From the NCBI RefSeq assembly GCF_900115265.1, contig NZ_FOVU01000005.1:558001-622000 (forward strand): a DNA stretch of 64,000 nt, in the 5' to 3' direction. This document shows, piece by piece, positions 17,707 through 26,529 of this stretch; within the stretch, counting starts at the first letter, position 1; the number at the start of each line of letters is the position of its first letter. Made by a program: the position numbers and the translations under genes. Source of the stretch: Bradyrhizobium sp. Ghvi. Lineage in GTDB: Bacteria > Pseudomonadota > Alphaproteobacteria > Rhizobiales > Xanthobacteraceae. The notes under the pieces are model-generated. The model saw only the letters and a list, made by a program, of their open reading frames with translations. It did not search any database and was not told where the DNA came from.

Positions 17707-18495
17707 ATGAGTGGCGCACGCATGAGCGCGCTTGCGACCTTGCGCAGCCAGATCGAACGGATCGAGACAGCGGAAGTCGTGCATCATCACGACCGGGTCG
17801 CGCTCGGCCATAACGAGGTCGACCACGTCTTGAAGGGCGGGCTCGCGCGCGCGGCAATCCACGAGGTGTTTTGCGAGGGGCGTCAGGGCGCCGCCGCCAC
17901 CGGTTTCGTGATGGGGCTTGCGGGCCGCGTCACGACACAGCGGCCGCTGCTCTGGGTACGGCAGGATTTTTCGGAGCTTGAAGCGGGCGCGTTATCGATG
18001 AGCGGGCTTGCCGAACTCGGCCTCGATCCGCGCCGCGTGGTGATGGTGCGTGCGGCTGACGTGGAGAGCGCGCTGCGCACCTCGGCCGACGCGCTCGCCT
18101 GCGATGCGCTCGGTGCCGTCGTGCTCGAGCTCTGGGGCGAGACAAGACAGTTCGATCTCGTGGCGAGTCGCAAGCTGACGCTGGCTGCGCAATCGTCCGG
18201 AGTCACCGGCCTGTTGCTGCGGATGGCCGCGCAGCCGCTGCCCTCGACTGCCGAAACCCGATGGATGCTGCGCGCGGCGCATTCGCCGCCGGGACCTGCG
18301 TGGAGTGCCTGGGGTGCGCCGCGCTTCGATGCCGAGCTGTTGCGCAATCGTCATGGCCCCTGCGGCCGCTGGATCATGGAATGGAATTGTGATGAGTGCC
18401 AGTTCAGTGAACCGTCGACGTATTCTCAGCCTGTGGCTGCCGCGCCTGCCCATCGACCGGATCCAGCGGTTCTTCAACAGCGCCGGGCTGGGTAA
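17707..18495 (+). CDS. imuA: SOS mutasome accessory protein ImuA
   Basis: A 262-residue RecA/SulA-like protein that works with ImuB and DnaE2 in damage-induced mutagenesis. The ATG at 17707 follows AGGGAG by eight bases. The ALGHNEVDHVLKGGLARAAI segment (about 32-51) and the later RAADVESALRTSADAL are typical of ImuA; a standard Walker A lysine motif is not obvious. The last 104 bp overlap imuB in another frame, so the final 35 residues are encoded over the ImuB N-terminus. It is first in the operon, 64 bp downstream of the LexA box. Confidence 0.88.
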   Translation: MSGARMSALATLRSQIERIETAEVVHHHDRVALGHNEVDHVLKGGLARAAIHEVFCEGRQGAAATGFVMGLAGRVTTQRPLLWVRQDFSELEAGALSMSGLAELGLDPRRVVMVRAADVESALRTSADALACDALGAVVLELWGETRQFDLVASRKLTLAAQSSGVTGLLLRMAAQPLPSTAETRWMLRAAHSPPGPAWSAWGAPRFDAELLRNRHGPCGRWIMEWNCDECQFSEPSTYSQPVAAAPAHRPDPAVLQQRRAG

Positions 18496-19987
18496 GAATA
18501 CCAATGAGCCGAGTATCGTTGTCATCAAGAACAACAATGCGCTGGTGATCCACGCGCTTGACGAGGCCGCCGAGCGGCTCGGCCTGCATATCGGGCAGCC
18601 GCTGGCCAATGCGCGGGCGATGTGCCCGGATCTGAAAGTATTCGACGCCGATGTCGTGGCCGATGCGAAGACGCTCAGCGACATCGCCGATTGGTGCGAC
18701 CGCTTCACGCCGCTGGTGGCGCTCGATCCGCCGCATGGGTTGTTCCTCGATATTACCGGTTGCGCGCATCTGTTCGGTGGCGAGGCGGCGCTGCTAAAGA
18801 CGCTGATTCATGCGCTGGCGCGCCAGGGCTTTGCCGTCAGTGCGGCCATCGCCGGCACCTCGGTCTGCGCGCGCACGCTGACGCGGCAAGCCACAACCAG
18901 CATCGTCGCCGACGGCGGAGAGGCGGCGGCGATCGATAGGTTTCCGGTGTCCGCGCTCGGTGCGGACGAGGCCATCACCACCGGCCTGCGCCGCGCCGGC
19001 CTGAAGACCATCGGCGATGTCGCCTCGCGCGCCCCGAGCGAAATCACGGCGCGGTTCGGTGCGCGGTTCTCGACGCTGCTTGCGCATGCGCTGGGACAGG
19101 GCGATGCGCCGATCAATCCGCGAAAGCCGCTGCCCGATTACATCGTGGAAAAACGTTTTGCCGAGCCGATCGCGACCGACACCATGATCGCGATGACGCT
19201 GTCGCGGCTGGCCGACACGTTGATCGCATCCATGGAGAAGCAGGGCAAGGGCGCGCGACGGCTGGAGGCGGCGTTCTTCCGCACCGACGGCGCGGTGCGG
19301 GCGATCATGGTCGAGACCGGACGCCCCGTGACGCGAAGCGCGGTCATCGACCGCCTGTTCCGCGAGCGGCTCGATGCGCTTGCCGATCCCCTCGATCCCG
19401 GCTTCGGCTTCGACATGGTGCGGCTGTCGGCGAGCCGCACCGAGATCGTGGTGCAGGAGCAGCGCGATCTCGATGCCCATGTCCATGACAATGACGAGCT
19501 CGCCGCATTGATCGACCGCATCGCCGCGCGCATCGGCGGCAAGCGCGTTGTCGTGCACCTGCCGCAAGACACGCACATCCCCGAGCAGGCGGTGCTGGCC
19601 GCGCCGGCCCAGCATCATCTCACTGCTGCCATGCAGGCCGAATGGCCGGCGCACGCCGAGAGCGAGCCGCCGCTGCGCCCCCTCAGGCTGTTCGGCCAGC
19701 CGGAGCCGGTCACAGTGCCGTTCGCGACGGTGCCTGACGGCCCGCCGCATCAATTCACCTGGCGACGAGCGAAACATGCGGTGGTGCGGGTGGAAGGACC
19801 CGAGCGCATCGCCATGGAATGGTGGCGGCAGGACGGCAAGCAGCTGACGCGGGATTATTTCCGCATCGAGGATGCCGAGGGGCTGCGCTTCTGGATTTTT
19901 CGCGACGGTCTTTACGAGGGAGAGGTGTTCGACGCCGACGGCAAGCCCGCGTCTCCCAACTGGTATGTGCATGGTCTCTTCGCATGA
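18392..19987 (+). CDS. imuB: Y-family polymerase-like protein ImuB
   Basis: A 531-residue inactive relative of Y-family DNA polymerases. In the ImuA-ImuB-DnaE2 mutasome it acts as the hub that contacts the beta clamp and DnaE2. The N-terminus RRILSLWLPRLPIDRI lacks the DxD-type metal site of true polymerases, and the later FLDITGCAHLFGG lacks the SIDE-type acidic pair. This fits catalytic loss. The little-finger region follows, then a conserved PLRLFGQPEPV segment near residue 430. The ATG at 18392 fits the family start. The stop overlaps the dnaE2 start as ATGA. Confidence 0.9.
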   Translation: MSASSVNRRRILSLWLPRLPIDRIQRFFNSAGLGKNTNEPSIVVIKNNNALVIHALDEAAERLGLHIGQPLANARAMCPDLKVFDADVVADAKTLSDIADWCDRFTPLVALDPPHGLFLDITGCAHLFGGEAALLKTLIHALARQGFAVSAAIAGTSVCARTLTRQATTSIVADGGEAAAIDRFPVSALGADEAITTGLRRAGLKTIGDVASRAPSEITARFGARFSTLLAHALGQGDAPINPRKPLPDYIVEKRFAEPIATDTMIAMTLSRLADTLIASMEKQGKGARRLEAAFFRTDGAVRAIMVETGRPVTRSAVIDRLFRERLDALADPLDPGFGFDMVRLSASRTEIVVQEQRDLDAHVHDNDELAALIDRIAARIGGKRVVVHLPQDTHIPEQAVLAAPAQHHLTAAMQAEWPAHAESEPPLRPLRLFGQPEPVTVPFATVPDGPPHQFTWRRAKHAVVRVEGPERIAMEWWRQDGKQLTRDYFRIEDAEGLRFWIFRDGLYEGEVFDADGKPASPNWYVHGLFA

Positions 19988-22900
19988 ATACGCCTGCTTA
20001 TGCCGAGATCGGCATCACCTCCAATTTCTCCTTCCTGCGTGGCGGCTCGGATCCGCGTGCTTATGTGCATCAGGCCAGCAGGCTCAACATCCCCGTGATC
20101 GGCATCGCCGATCACAACACGCTGGCCGGCGTGGTGCGGGCCTACAAGGAGCTCGACAATGACAAGGTATTGCATAAACCAAAATTGTTAATCGGTGCCC
20201 GCATCGTCTTCATCGACGGCACACCCGACATTTTCGTCTATCCGCGCGACCGTGCTGCCTATGGCCGGCTGTGCCAGCTTCTCACCCGGGGCAAGCGCGG
20301 CGACAACATCACACGGATCGAGAAGGGCGAATGCCATCTCAGCTTCGCGGATCTGCTCGAGTTCTCCGAGGGGCAACTTCTGATCCTGAAGCTGCCGCAT
20401 CGGTTCGATCAGGCGCAAGCGCTGGACCTTCTCGCAAAGCTGAAAGGAAGCCGTGCCGAGGGCGTGTGGCTAGCGGCGAGCCTGATCTATCGCGGCGACG
20501 ACCGCCGCCGCCTGGCGCGGCTCGACGATCTCGCCGCCAAGGCAAAGGTGCCGCTGCTCGCGACCAACGAGGTGCTCTACCACGATCCCGGCCGCCGTCC
20601 GCTTCAGGACGTGCTGACCTGCATCCGGGAAAAGACCACGATCGAGGCGGTCGGACGCAAGCTGGAAGCCAACGCCGAACGCTTTCTGAAGGCGCCCCGC
20701 GAGATGGCGCGACTGTTTCGCGATTTCCCCGATGCAATCGCGGAGACCATGCGCTTTTCCGATCGTATCGATTTCTCGCTCGACCAGCTCAAATACCAAT
20801 ACCCGGACGAGCCGGTGCCGCCGGGTAAGACTGCGCAGGGGCATCTGGAGGATCTGACCTGGGCGGGTGTCGATAAATATTTCGGCGGCAAGATCGACGA
20901 CAAGCTGCGCGCGACGCTCAAGAAGGAGCTCGCGCTGATCGCTGAGCTGAAATACGCGCATTACTTCCTCACCGTGCACGACATTGTCCACTATGCGCGC
21001 AGCCAGAACATTTTGTGCCAGGGCCGCGGCTCGGCGGCGAACTCGGCCGTGTGCTACGTGCTCGGCATCACCTCGGTCGACCCGACCAAGGTCGATCTGT
21101 TGTTCGAGCGCTTCATCTCCAAGGAGCGGCTGGAGCCGCCTGACATCGACGTCGATTTCGAGCATTCGCGGCGCGAGGAGGTGATGCAATATGTCTATCG
21201 CCGCTACGGCCGCCACCGCGCCGCGATCATCGCCACTGTCATCCATTATCGTCCGCGCAGCGCCATCCGCGATGTCGGCAAGGCGCTGGGGCTGACCGAG
21301 GACGTCACCGCCGCGCTCGCCGACACCGTCTGGGGCAGCTGGGGCAAGGGCCTCAACGACATGCAGGTCCGGCAGGCCGGGCTCGACCCCGGAAATCCCA
21401 TGATCAACCTCGCGGTCGAGCTTGCGACCGAGCTGATCGAATTCCCGCGCCATCTCTCCCAGCATGTCGGCGGCTATGTGCTGACGCAGGATCGGCTCGA
21501 CACCTATGTTCCCATCGGCAATGCCGCGATGGACGACCGTACCTTCATCGAATGGGACAAGGACGACGTCGACGCGCTGAATATGATGAAGGTCGACGTG
21601 CTTGCGCTGGGCATGCTGACCTGCATCAGGAAGTGTTTTGATTTGATCGATCAGCATAAGGGCGAGCGGCTTGTCCTGGCGACCGTCCCGCAGGATGATG
21701 AAAAAGTTTACGACATGCTGTGTGCCGGCGAGTCACTCGGCGTCTTCCAGGTCGAGAGCCGCGCCCAGATGAACATGCTGCCGCGGCTGAAGCCGCGGAC
21801 CTTCTACGATCTCGTCATCGAGGTCGCAATCGTACGCCCGGGGCCGATCCAGGGCGACATGGTGCATCCTTATCTGCGCAGGCGGAATGGTCTGGAGAAG
21901 GTGAGCTATCCGTCTCCGTCGCCGGATCACGGCGACAAGAATGAGCTTTACAATGTGCTGCACAAAACGCTGGGCGTGCCTCTGTTCCAGGAGCAGGCGA
22001 TGCGCATCGCGATAGAGGCGGCGAAATTCACCCCCGAGGAAGCCAACGGCCTGCGCCGCTCGATGGCGACCTTTCGCAATGTCGGCACCATCGGCCAATA
22101 CGAGGAGAAGCTGATCGGCAACATGGTCGCGCGCGGCTATGATGCAAACTTCGCCAGAAGCTGCTTTGACCAGATCAAGGGTTTTGGAAGCTACGGCTTC
22201 CCGGAGAGCCATGCCGCGAGCTTTGCCCAACTGGTCTACATCTCGTCATGGCTGAAATACCATCATCCCGACGCCTTCTGCTGCGGCCTGTTGAACTCGC
22301 AGCCGATGGGCTTTTACGCCCCTGCGCAGATCGTCGGCGATGCCCGCAAGAACGGCGTCGAGGTGCGCGAGATCGACGTGTCCTACAGCTGCGCGCAGAA
22401 CACGCTGGAGAACACCGACGACAGATATTGTGCCGTGCGTCTCGGATTTCGTCAGATCGACGGCTTCCACTGGCTGGACGAGGATGAGGAGAGGCTGAAG
22501 CGCTCACAGTCGTCATTCCGGGGCGCGCGTAGCGCGAGCCCGGAATCCGTCGGGCCGCATACGCTCGGCGGAATGGATTCCGGGCTCGACGCTGACGCGT
22601 CGCCCCGGAACGACAAGAAAGAAGATTGGGCCGACCGCATCATTGCTTCGCGCAATCGCCGGCCCTTCACCTCGCTCGAGGACTTCGCCCGCGACACCGG
22701 CTTGCCCAAGCGCGCTCTGATCCTGCTGGCGGATGCCGATGCGTTCCGCTCGCTCGGGCTCGACCGCCGCGAGGCGCTGTGGCAGGTGCGGCGGCTGCCC
22801 GATGACGTCGCGCTGCCGCTGTTCGAAGCGGCCACCGCGCGCGAGCAGCCGGATGAGCATGCCAAGCCGTTGCCTGAGATGCCGCGCCCCGAGCAGGTTG

Positions 22901-23436
22901 TCGCCGATTACCAGACCATCCGGCTGTCACTCAAAGGCCATCCGATGGAATTCCTGCGCGAGATGTTTACGCGCGAGCGGATTGTCGCCTGCAAGGACAT
23001 CAGCCATGACAACGAGCGGCGCCGCGTCCGCTGCGCCGGCGTGGTGCTGGTGCGGCAGCGACCGGGCAGCGCCAGTGGCGTCGTGTTCATGACGCTGGAG
23101 GACGAAACCGGCATCGCCAATGTCGTGGTGTGGCCAAAAATTATGGAGCAGTACCGCAAGGAGGTGATGGGCGCGCGCCTTATCGAGGTGCAGGGCTATA
23201 TCCAGAGCAGCCCCGAGAAGGTGACGCATCTGATCGCCCAGCGCATGATCGACCGCTCACACGATCTGATCGGTCTCGCCAATGATGCCCTGAGCCGCAA
23301 GCACCCGGTGCCCGCAGGCGCCACGGTAGTCGAACCGCTCAACGAAGACCCTCGCGCCCTCGCGGACATGCCGGCGCAAAAAATCCGCCACCCCCGCAAC
23401 GTCCGCATCCTGCCGCCGTCGCGGGATTTTCATTGA
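19984..23436 (+). CDS. dnaE2: Error-prone DNA polymerase DnaE2 (ImuC)
   Basis: A 1150-residue C-family polymerase that carries out SOS-induced translesion synthesis. The start is the ATG at 19984, overlapping the imuB stop; a longer in-frame extension is non-coding. The PHP domain occupies the first 280 residues (GIADHNTL near 42). The catalytic aspartates D387 and D389 lie in PDIDVDFEHSRREEV. A helix-hairpin-helix region and an OB fold (RRRVRCAGVVLVRQRPG, then FMTLEDETG) end the protein. Residues of about 843-877 are encoded by a 103-bp palindromic repeat lying in frame between the polymerase core and the HhH region. This segment should be absent from most homologues and may form a surface loop. 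Confidence 0.93.
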   Translation: MNTPAYAEIGITSNFSFLRGGSDPRAYVHQASRLNIPVIGIADHNTLAGVVRAYKELDNDKVLHKPKLLIGARIVFIDGTPDIFVYPRDRAAYGRLCQLLTRGKRGDNITRIEKGECHLSFADLLEFSEGQLLILKLPHRFDQAQALDLLAKLKGSRAEGVWLAASLIYRGDDRRRLARLDDLAAKAKVPLLATNEVLYHDPGRRPLQDVLTCIREKTTIEAVGRKLEANAERFLKAPREMARLFRDFPDAIAETMRFSDRIDFSLDQLKYQYPDEPVPPGKTAQGHLEDLTWAGVDKYFGGKIDDKLRATLKKELALIAELKYAHYFLTVHDIVHYARSQNILCQGRGSAANSAVCYVLGITSVDPTKVDLLFERFISKERLEPPDIDVDFEHSRREEVMQYVYRRYGRHRAAIIATVIHYRPRSAIRDVGKALGLTEDVTAALADTVWGSWGKGLNDMQVRQAGLDPGNPMINLAVELATELIEFPRHLSQHVGGYVLTQDRLDTYVPIGNAAMDDRTFIEWDKDDVDALNMMKVDVLALGMLTCIRKCFDLIDQHKGERLVLATVPQDDEKVYDMLCAGESLGVFQVESRAQMNMLPRLKPRTFYDLVIEVAIVRPGPIQGDMVHPYLRRRNGLEKVSYPSPSPDHGDKNELYNVLHKTLGVPLFQEQAMRIAIEAAKFTPEEANGLRRSMATFRNVGTIGQYEEKLIGNMVARGYDANFARSCFDQIKGFGSYGFPESHAASFAQLVYISSWLKYHHPDAFCCGLLNSQPMGFYAPAQIVGDARKNGVEVREIDVSYSCAQNTLENTDDRYCAVRLGFRQIDGFHWLDEDEERLKRSQSSFRGARSASPESVGPHTLGGMDSGLDADASPRNDKKEDWADRIIASRNRRPFTSLEDFARDTGLPKRALILLADADAFRSLGLDRREALWQVRRLPDDVALPLFEAATAREQPDEHAKPLPEMPRPEQVVADYQTIRLSLKGHPMEFLREMFTRERIVACKDISHDNERRRVRCAGVVLVRQRPGSASGVVFMTLEDETGIANVVVWPKIMEQYRKEVMGARLIEVQGYIQSSPEKVTHLIAQRMIDRSHDLIGLANDALSRKHPVPAGATVVEPLNEDPRALADMPAQKIRHPRNVRILPPSRDFH
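22512..22614. repeat. Palindromic repeat inside dnaE2, family B
   Basis: A 103-bp imperfect palindrome fully within the dnaE2 frame. The outer arms GTCATTCCGGGGCG (22512-22525) and CGCCCCGGAACGAC (22601-22614) match with one change. The inner arms CGAGCCCGGAATCC (22535-22548) and GGATTCCGGGCTCG (22575-22588) match exactly. Such GTCATTCCGGGGCG elements are normally intergenic in this group. Here it is read through without a stop, encoding roughly residues 843-877 of DnaE2. Confidence 0.88.
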
Positions 23437-23500
23437 GGTTGGTTCTACGCACAAACCTCTCACCGTCACCCCCGCGCAACGGCGGAGCCGTTGTTGCTGG

Positions 23501-23620
23501 AGGTGCTCGCCTCTTCGGCGAGCCTCGAAGGGCGACGGCTCGGTTGCGTCCGGGCCGTTCATCCTTCGAGGCTCCCCGTGCGCCGCGTTGCGCCGCACCG
23601 CTCGCACCTCAGGATGACGG
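23501..23620. repeat. Palindromic intergenic repeat, family C, copy 1
   Basis: It lies between the convergent dnaE2 and SDR genes. It carries AGGTGCTCGCC at the left, CGAGCCTCGAAGG and CCTTCGAGGCT in the middle, and CTCGCACCTCAGGATGACGG at the right. The same words occur at 44104-44161 and 63394-63528, so this is a dispersed family. Strong secondary structure makes it a likely transcript end. Confidence 0.8.
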
Positions 23621-23647
23621 GGCGAGATGCGCCCGCGCGCCAACCCT

Positions 23648-24418
23648 CTAAAAATTCACCCGGTTCGAGATCGCGCCATCCACGACGAGATTGGATCCCG
23701 TGGTGAATGCCGACACCGGGCTCGCCAGAAACACCGCGGCACTTGCGATCTCCTGTGGCGTCGCCATGCGCCCCGTCGGATTGCGCTTCATCGCGTCGTT
23801 GTAACGCTCCGGCATGTTCTTCTCGATCATCTCCCAGACGCCGCCCTTGAAATAGACGGTGCCGGGCGAGACCACGTTGACGCGGATCTTCTTCTTTGCG
23901 TATTGCCGTGCCAGCCCCTTGGCCATGTGGATCAGCGCCGCCTTGATCGGGCCGTAGGAGCTGGCCGTGTCGGCCTGGGCCGCCGAGATCGAGGAGATGA
24001 TGACGAAGGCGGCATCGCCGCTGCTCGCCCCCCTGGCTTCGAGGAACGGCCGCGCGGCGTCGAACGCATGCACGGCGCCGAGCACGTCGAGTCGGAAATT
24101 CTGCTCCCACGACGCGGGATCATGGCCTTGCGCCATGGCCCCGGCATTGGAAAACAGCATGTCGATGCCGCCGAGCTCTTTTGCAGTGTCTTCGACCCAC
24201 GCTTTCAGCGCGGCGCCGTCGGTGACGTCGAGCGCGCCGCCGGTGGCCCGAATGCCGCTCGCTTTCAGTTCATTGACGGTCGCTGCGACCTGCTCCGCGT
24301 TGCGCGCACAGACCGCGACATTGGCGCCTTCACCAGCCAGCGTCGCCGCAATCGCCCGACCGATGCCGCGCGTGCCGCCGAGCACGACCGCGTTTTTGCC
24401 TTTGAGACCGAGATCCAT
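23648..24418 (-). CDS. SDR family oxidoreductase
   Basis: A 256-residue short-chain dehydrogenase/reductase. The cofactor motif is present as GGTRGIGRA (about 14-22), with NAG at about 91-93. The catalytic serine lies in IISSISAAQ, and the Tyr-Lys pair in YGPIK. The C-terminal part holds the usual SPGTVYFKGG and the NLVVDGA segment. CARN after the second strand suggests NADP preference. The substrate is unknown. The gene stands alone between two repeats, so neighbours give no help. Confidence 0.88.
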   Translation of the reverse strand: MDLGLKGKNAVVLGGTRGIGRAIAATLAGEGANVAVCARNAEQVAATVNELKASGIRATGGALDVTDGAALKAWVEDTAKELGGIDMLFSNAGAMAQGHDPASWEQNFRLDVLGAVHAFDAARPFLEARGASSGDAAFVIISSISAAQADTASSYGPIKAALIHMAKGLARQYAKKKIRVNVVSPGTVYFKGGVWEMIEKNMPERYNDAMKRNPTGRMATPQEIASAAVFLASPVSAFTTGSNLVVDGAISNRVNF

Positions 24419-24490
24419 TGTGGGGTTTTCCTTCTTGTTGATCGCAGGGAGCTTAATTGTTTAAGCCAAGATGTCGAATTCGTTCTCGGT

Positions 24491-24594
24491 GTCATACCCC
24501 CCCGCGAAAGCGGGGTATCCAGTACGCTGCGACGTCTCGATTCTATCACCAGCGTCTCTGGAATACTGGATCATCCGCCTTCGCGGATGATGAC
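24491..24594. repeat. Palindromic intergenic repeat, family D, copy 1
   Basis: A double-hairpin element of 104 bp. The left arm is GTCATACCCCCCCGCGAAAG, closing with CGGGGTATCCAGTA; the right arm is TACTGGATCATCCGCCTTCG, closing with CGGATGATGAC. Each arm folds on itself, and the two arms pair through CCAGTA/TACTGG and GTCAT/ATGAC. A second copy is at 57533-57631. It sits between two minus-strand genes, SDR and a small membrane protein. Confidence 0.85.
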
Positions 24595-24623
24595 ATCGCG
24601 CAAGATTGCTAAGAGTGCCCCCC

Positions 24624-24911
24624 TCACTCCGGCGCAGCCCCCACCGGCGGACCGCCGGGCGGGCGGTGCAGGAAGGTCAGCGACGCATAGGCGCCGATCC
24701 AGGAACCGGCCGCCGCGAAAGCGACATAGATGGCGTTCTCGGTGTAGCTGATCACGGCGTAGGAGGAGAGCAGATACCAGATCGCGCTCCAGCTCGCCGC
24801 CGGCACGCGCTTGCGCGCGACGACCGCTGAGGTGAACATCACATAGACTGCGTCGGTGGCCGCTGTCGCGACGAACACGGCGCCTGCGGTGAGGGGATCG
24901 ATGGCGGCCAT
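24624..24911 (-). CDS. Small membrane protein of unknown function
   Basis: A 95-residue hydrophobic protein with two or three membrane helices (about residues 5-30, 42-62 and 60-80). A short basic loop (ARKRVPAAS) lies after the first helix, and the C-terminus is rich in Pro and Gly. I do not recognise a named family. Codon usage is like that of its neighbours, so it looks like a real gene. Start ATG 24911, 56 bp from the divergent CoA-transferase gene, so the two share a promoter region. No function is proposed. Confidence 0.65.
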   Translation of the reverse strand: MAAIDPLTAGAVFVATAATDAVYVMFTSAVVARKRVPAASWSAIWYLLSSYAVISYTENAIYVAFAAAGSWIGAYASLTFLHRPPGGPPVGAAPE

Positions 24912-24967
24912 TGCAATCCTTTCCGTGCTAATGGGATCATGGCAAAGCTAAAGGGAGAGAAGAAGCC

Positions 24968-26377
24968 ATGCAAAGCCCCGCCGACATTCTCAAGGGTATC
25001 TGGACCTCCGTCGGCGGTGACGCGGCCGCGCTTCATCGCGTGCGCCTGACCGGCGAGGAGCCACAAATTCCATCCTCCTTCCGCGTTGCCGTCGCGGGGC
25101 AGGCAACGATCGCCGCCGCCGGTCTTGCAGCTGCCGAAATCTGGAGATTGCGCAGTGGCGAGGCGCAAGATGTCACCGTCGATATGCGTCACGCCGTCGT
25201 CGAATGCCGTTCCGAGCGTTACCTGCGCCTCGATGACAAGCCGCCTCCACCGGCCTGGGACGCCATTGCCGGCGTCTACAAGACCGGCGACGACCGTTTC
25301 GTCCGCTGCCACACCAATTTCCCGCACCATCGCGATGCCGTCTGCAAGGTGCTTGGCTGCGCGCCGGAGCGCGACAAGGTGCAGGCCGCCTTGAAGCAAT
25401 GGAAAGGCGAAGATTTTGAAACGGCGGTCTATGCCGCCGGCGGAGTCGTTGCGCTGATGCGCTCCTACGACGAATGGTCCGCGCTGCCGCAAGCGCGCGC
25501 GCTCGCCCAGCTGCCGCTGATCTCGATCGAGAAGATCGGTGACGCCCCGCCAAAGCCTTGGTCTAAAAAGCCGTGGTCTGAAGGCGATCGGCCGCTCGCA
25601 GGCCTCCGCGTGCTCGATCTCTCCCGCGTCATCGCAGGGCCGGTCGCCGGGCGCACGCTCGCGGCGCACGGGGCGGATGTGCTGCTCGTTTCGGGGCCCG
25701 ATCTGCCGGCCATTCCCTGGCTCACCATCGACACCGGCCGCGGCAAGCTCACCACCTTTGTCGAATTGAAGAGCGAAACAGGTCGGGCGCAAATGCGCGA
25801 ACTGCTGAAAGACGCTGACGTCTTTTCGCAGGGCTATCGCCCGCGCGCACTCGCAGCTGTTGGCTTCTCGCCGGAGCACGCCGCGGAGATCAATCCCGGC
25901 ATCGTCTACGTCACGTTGTCGGCCTATGGCCATGTCGGCCCTTGGGCCGAGCGGCGCGGATTCGATTCGCTGGTGCAGACCGCGACCGGCTTCAACGATG
26001 CGGAAGGGAAGGCCGCCGGCATCGATAGCCCGAAGGAATTGCCGGCACAGATGCTCGACCACGCCACCGGCTATCTGATGGCGTTTGGCGCGATGATGGC
26101 GAAGGCGCGCCAGGCGAGCGAAGGCGGCAGCTGGCACGTGCGCGTGTCGCTGGCGCAGACCGGACGCTGGCTGTGGAATCTCGGCCGGCTCGACGGCGGC
26201 CTCAACACCCCGGATATCAGGGGCGAGGCCGTACATGCTGCGTTCATGGAAACGGTGTCATCTGGCTTCGGCACGTTGAAGGCGGTGCGCCATTCGGCCG
26301 TGTTGTCGAGGACGCCCGCGCACTGGAGCCGTCCAGCGATGCCGCTTGGCAGCCATCTGCCGCAATGGCCGCGCTGA
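24968..26377 (+). CDS. Class III (CaiB/BaiF-type) CoA-transferase
   Basis: A 469-residue member of the family III CoA-transferases, which move CoA between carboxylic acids. The core begins at GLRVLDLSRVIAGPVAGRTLAAHGADV (from about residue 210 on), with the aspartate region ELKSETGRAQMREL and the VYVTLSAYGH segment. The first 190 residues form a second, weaker copy of the fold, as in fused long forms. The C-terminus SGFGTLKAVRHSAVLSRTPA is the usual end for such proteins, so the gene is intact. The donor and acceptor are unknown. It precedes the RND genes, but the 152-bp gap argues for separate transcription. Confidence 0.83.
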   Translation: MQSPADILKGIWTSVGGDAAALHRVRLTGEEPQIPSSFRVAVAGQATIAAAGLAAAEIWRLRSGEAQDVTVDMRHAVVECRSERYLRLDDKPPPPAWDAIAGVYKTGDDRFVRCHTNFPHHRDAVCKVLGCAPERDKVQAALKQWKGEDFETAVYAAGGVVALMRSYDEWSALPQARALAQLPLISIEKIGDAPPKPWSKKPWSEGDRPLAGLRVLDLSRVIAGPVAGRTLAAHGADVLLVSGPDLPAIPWLTIDTGRGKLTTFVELKSETGRAQMRELLKDADVFSQGYRPRALAAVGFSPEHAAEINPGIVYVTLSAYGHVGPWAERRGFDSLVQTATGFNDAEGKAAGIDSPKELPAQMLDHATGYLMAFGAMMAKARQASEGGSWHVRVSLAQTGRWLWNLGRLDGGLNTPDIRGEAVHAAFMETVSSGFGTLKAVRHSAVLSRTPAHWSRPAMPLGSHLPQWPR

Positions 26378-26529
26378 AGCTGACGTGAAGCTGACGGTGT
26401 CGCAAAATTTTAACGCAAACCGAAAGACGAGCTGCGTTTTTTAGGTTGTCTGAAATCTCAATTCGGCACTATTAGCGCGACCGATGAGGCAGTCGTCTGC
26501 CGAGATCGTCGCAGACATGTCCGGGCCCC

